DNA from: Methylococcaceae bacterium
GTDB taxonomy: Bacteria > Pseudomonadota > Gammaproteobacteria > Methylococcales > Methylomonadaceae
DNA length: 6,506 bases
NCBI GenBank assembly: GCA_005779525.1
Contig: SXIZ01000293.1
Location: 1 to 6,506 of the forward strand
Direction of reading: 5' to 3'
Part shown: positions 6,458 to 6,506 of the stretch, piece after piece
How positions within the stretch are numbered: position 1 is the first letter of the stretch
How the letters are laid out: each line of letters starts with the position of its first letter
Translations under genes and position numbers: made by a program
Notes under the pieces: model-generated
Told to the model about the DNA's origin: nothing
The model's input: the letters and a program-made list of their open reading frames with translations, nothing else
Database searches by the model: none

Positions 6458-6470
6458 AACTAGCAATAGC

Positions 6471-6506
6471 ATGATTAAATTTGCTGAAATTTTTCTACTT
6501 TCTGAC
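6471..6506 (+). CDS. Possible 5' end of a further gene (partial)
   Basis: ATG at 6471 opens a frame that stays open to the window edge, giving MIKFAEIFLLSD. The hydrophobic run after K3 could be the start of a signal peptide or membrane segment. No Shine-Dalgarno site precedes it, and twelve codons are too few to show coding character. The TATAAT box just upstream is the main reason for listing it. Confidence 0.25.
   Translation, partial: MIKFAEIFLLSD

Larger units (their letters stand above)
6205..6470. other. Non-coding region after the fusion gene
   Basis: This 266-bp stretch contains a GC-rich hairpin at 6228-6260, a seven-T run at 6312-6318 with only a four-base stem (TGAC 6295-6298, GTCA 6302-6305) before it, a copy of the GATTTTGTGC motif at 6351-6360, and a strongly AT-rich segment from about 6380 that ends in a TATAAT box. 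I see no open frame of coding character within it. Confidence 0.6.

Overview
The window reads as an ordinary chromosomal segment of a Gram-negative bacterium, most likely a gammaproteobacterium of moderate to low GC. This is an inference from codon use (many TTA leucines), an exported c-type cytochrome, an exported beta-propeller with a C-terminal module I associate with that class, and a fused membrane/spermidine-synthase-like protein. I see no insertion sequence, phage gene, CRISPR array, tRNA or rRNA, and the genus cannot be fixed from what is visible.

Layout: (1) positions 1-113 are the last 36 codons of an unidentified plus-strand gene, followed by a weak terminator-like hairpin at 144-174. 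(2) 254-2257 (+) encodes a secreted 667-residue NHL-type beta-propeller with eleven degenerate DGSxW blade motifs and a C-terminal module of two beta-rich repeats. (3) 2252-3529 (-) encodes a 425-residue membrane-anchored or exported c-type cytochrome with two CXXCH haem sites and twelve further cysteines. Its stop codon overlaps the 3' end of the propeller gene. (4) 3530-3960 is a divergent intergenic region with promoter-like elements and an inverted repeat. (5) 3961-6204 (+) encodes a 747-residue fusion of a polytopic membrane domain to a spermidine-synthase-like methyltransferase-fold domain. (6) 6205-6470 is non-coding, with a GC-rich hairpin shortly after the stop and an AT-rich stretch ending in a consensus -10 box. 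A further plus-strand gene may begin at 6471.

How the genes work together: no operon is evident. The propeller and cytochrome genes converge, while the cytochrome and fusion genes diverge from a shared 431-bp region. All three products would act at the cell envelope (periplasm or inner membrane), but nothing in the sequence ties them to one pathway. I do not see convincing evidence of a new biological system. The more interesting signals are in the non-coding DNA: a 10-bp inverted repeat bracketing the leader of the propeller gene, an 8-10 bp motif recurring in all three larger intergenic regions, and a GC-rich hairpin without a T-tract after the fusion gene. Among proteins, the cysteine-rich cytochrome is the least familiar.
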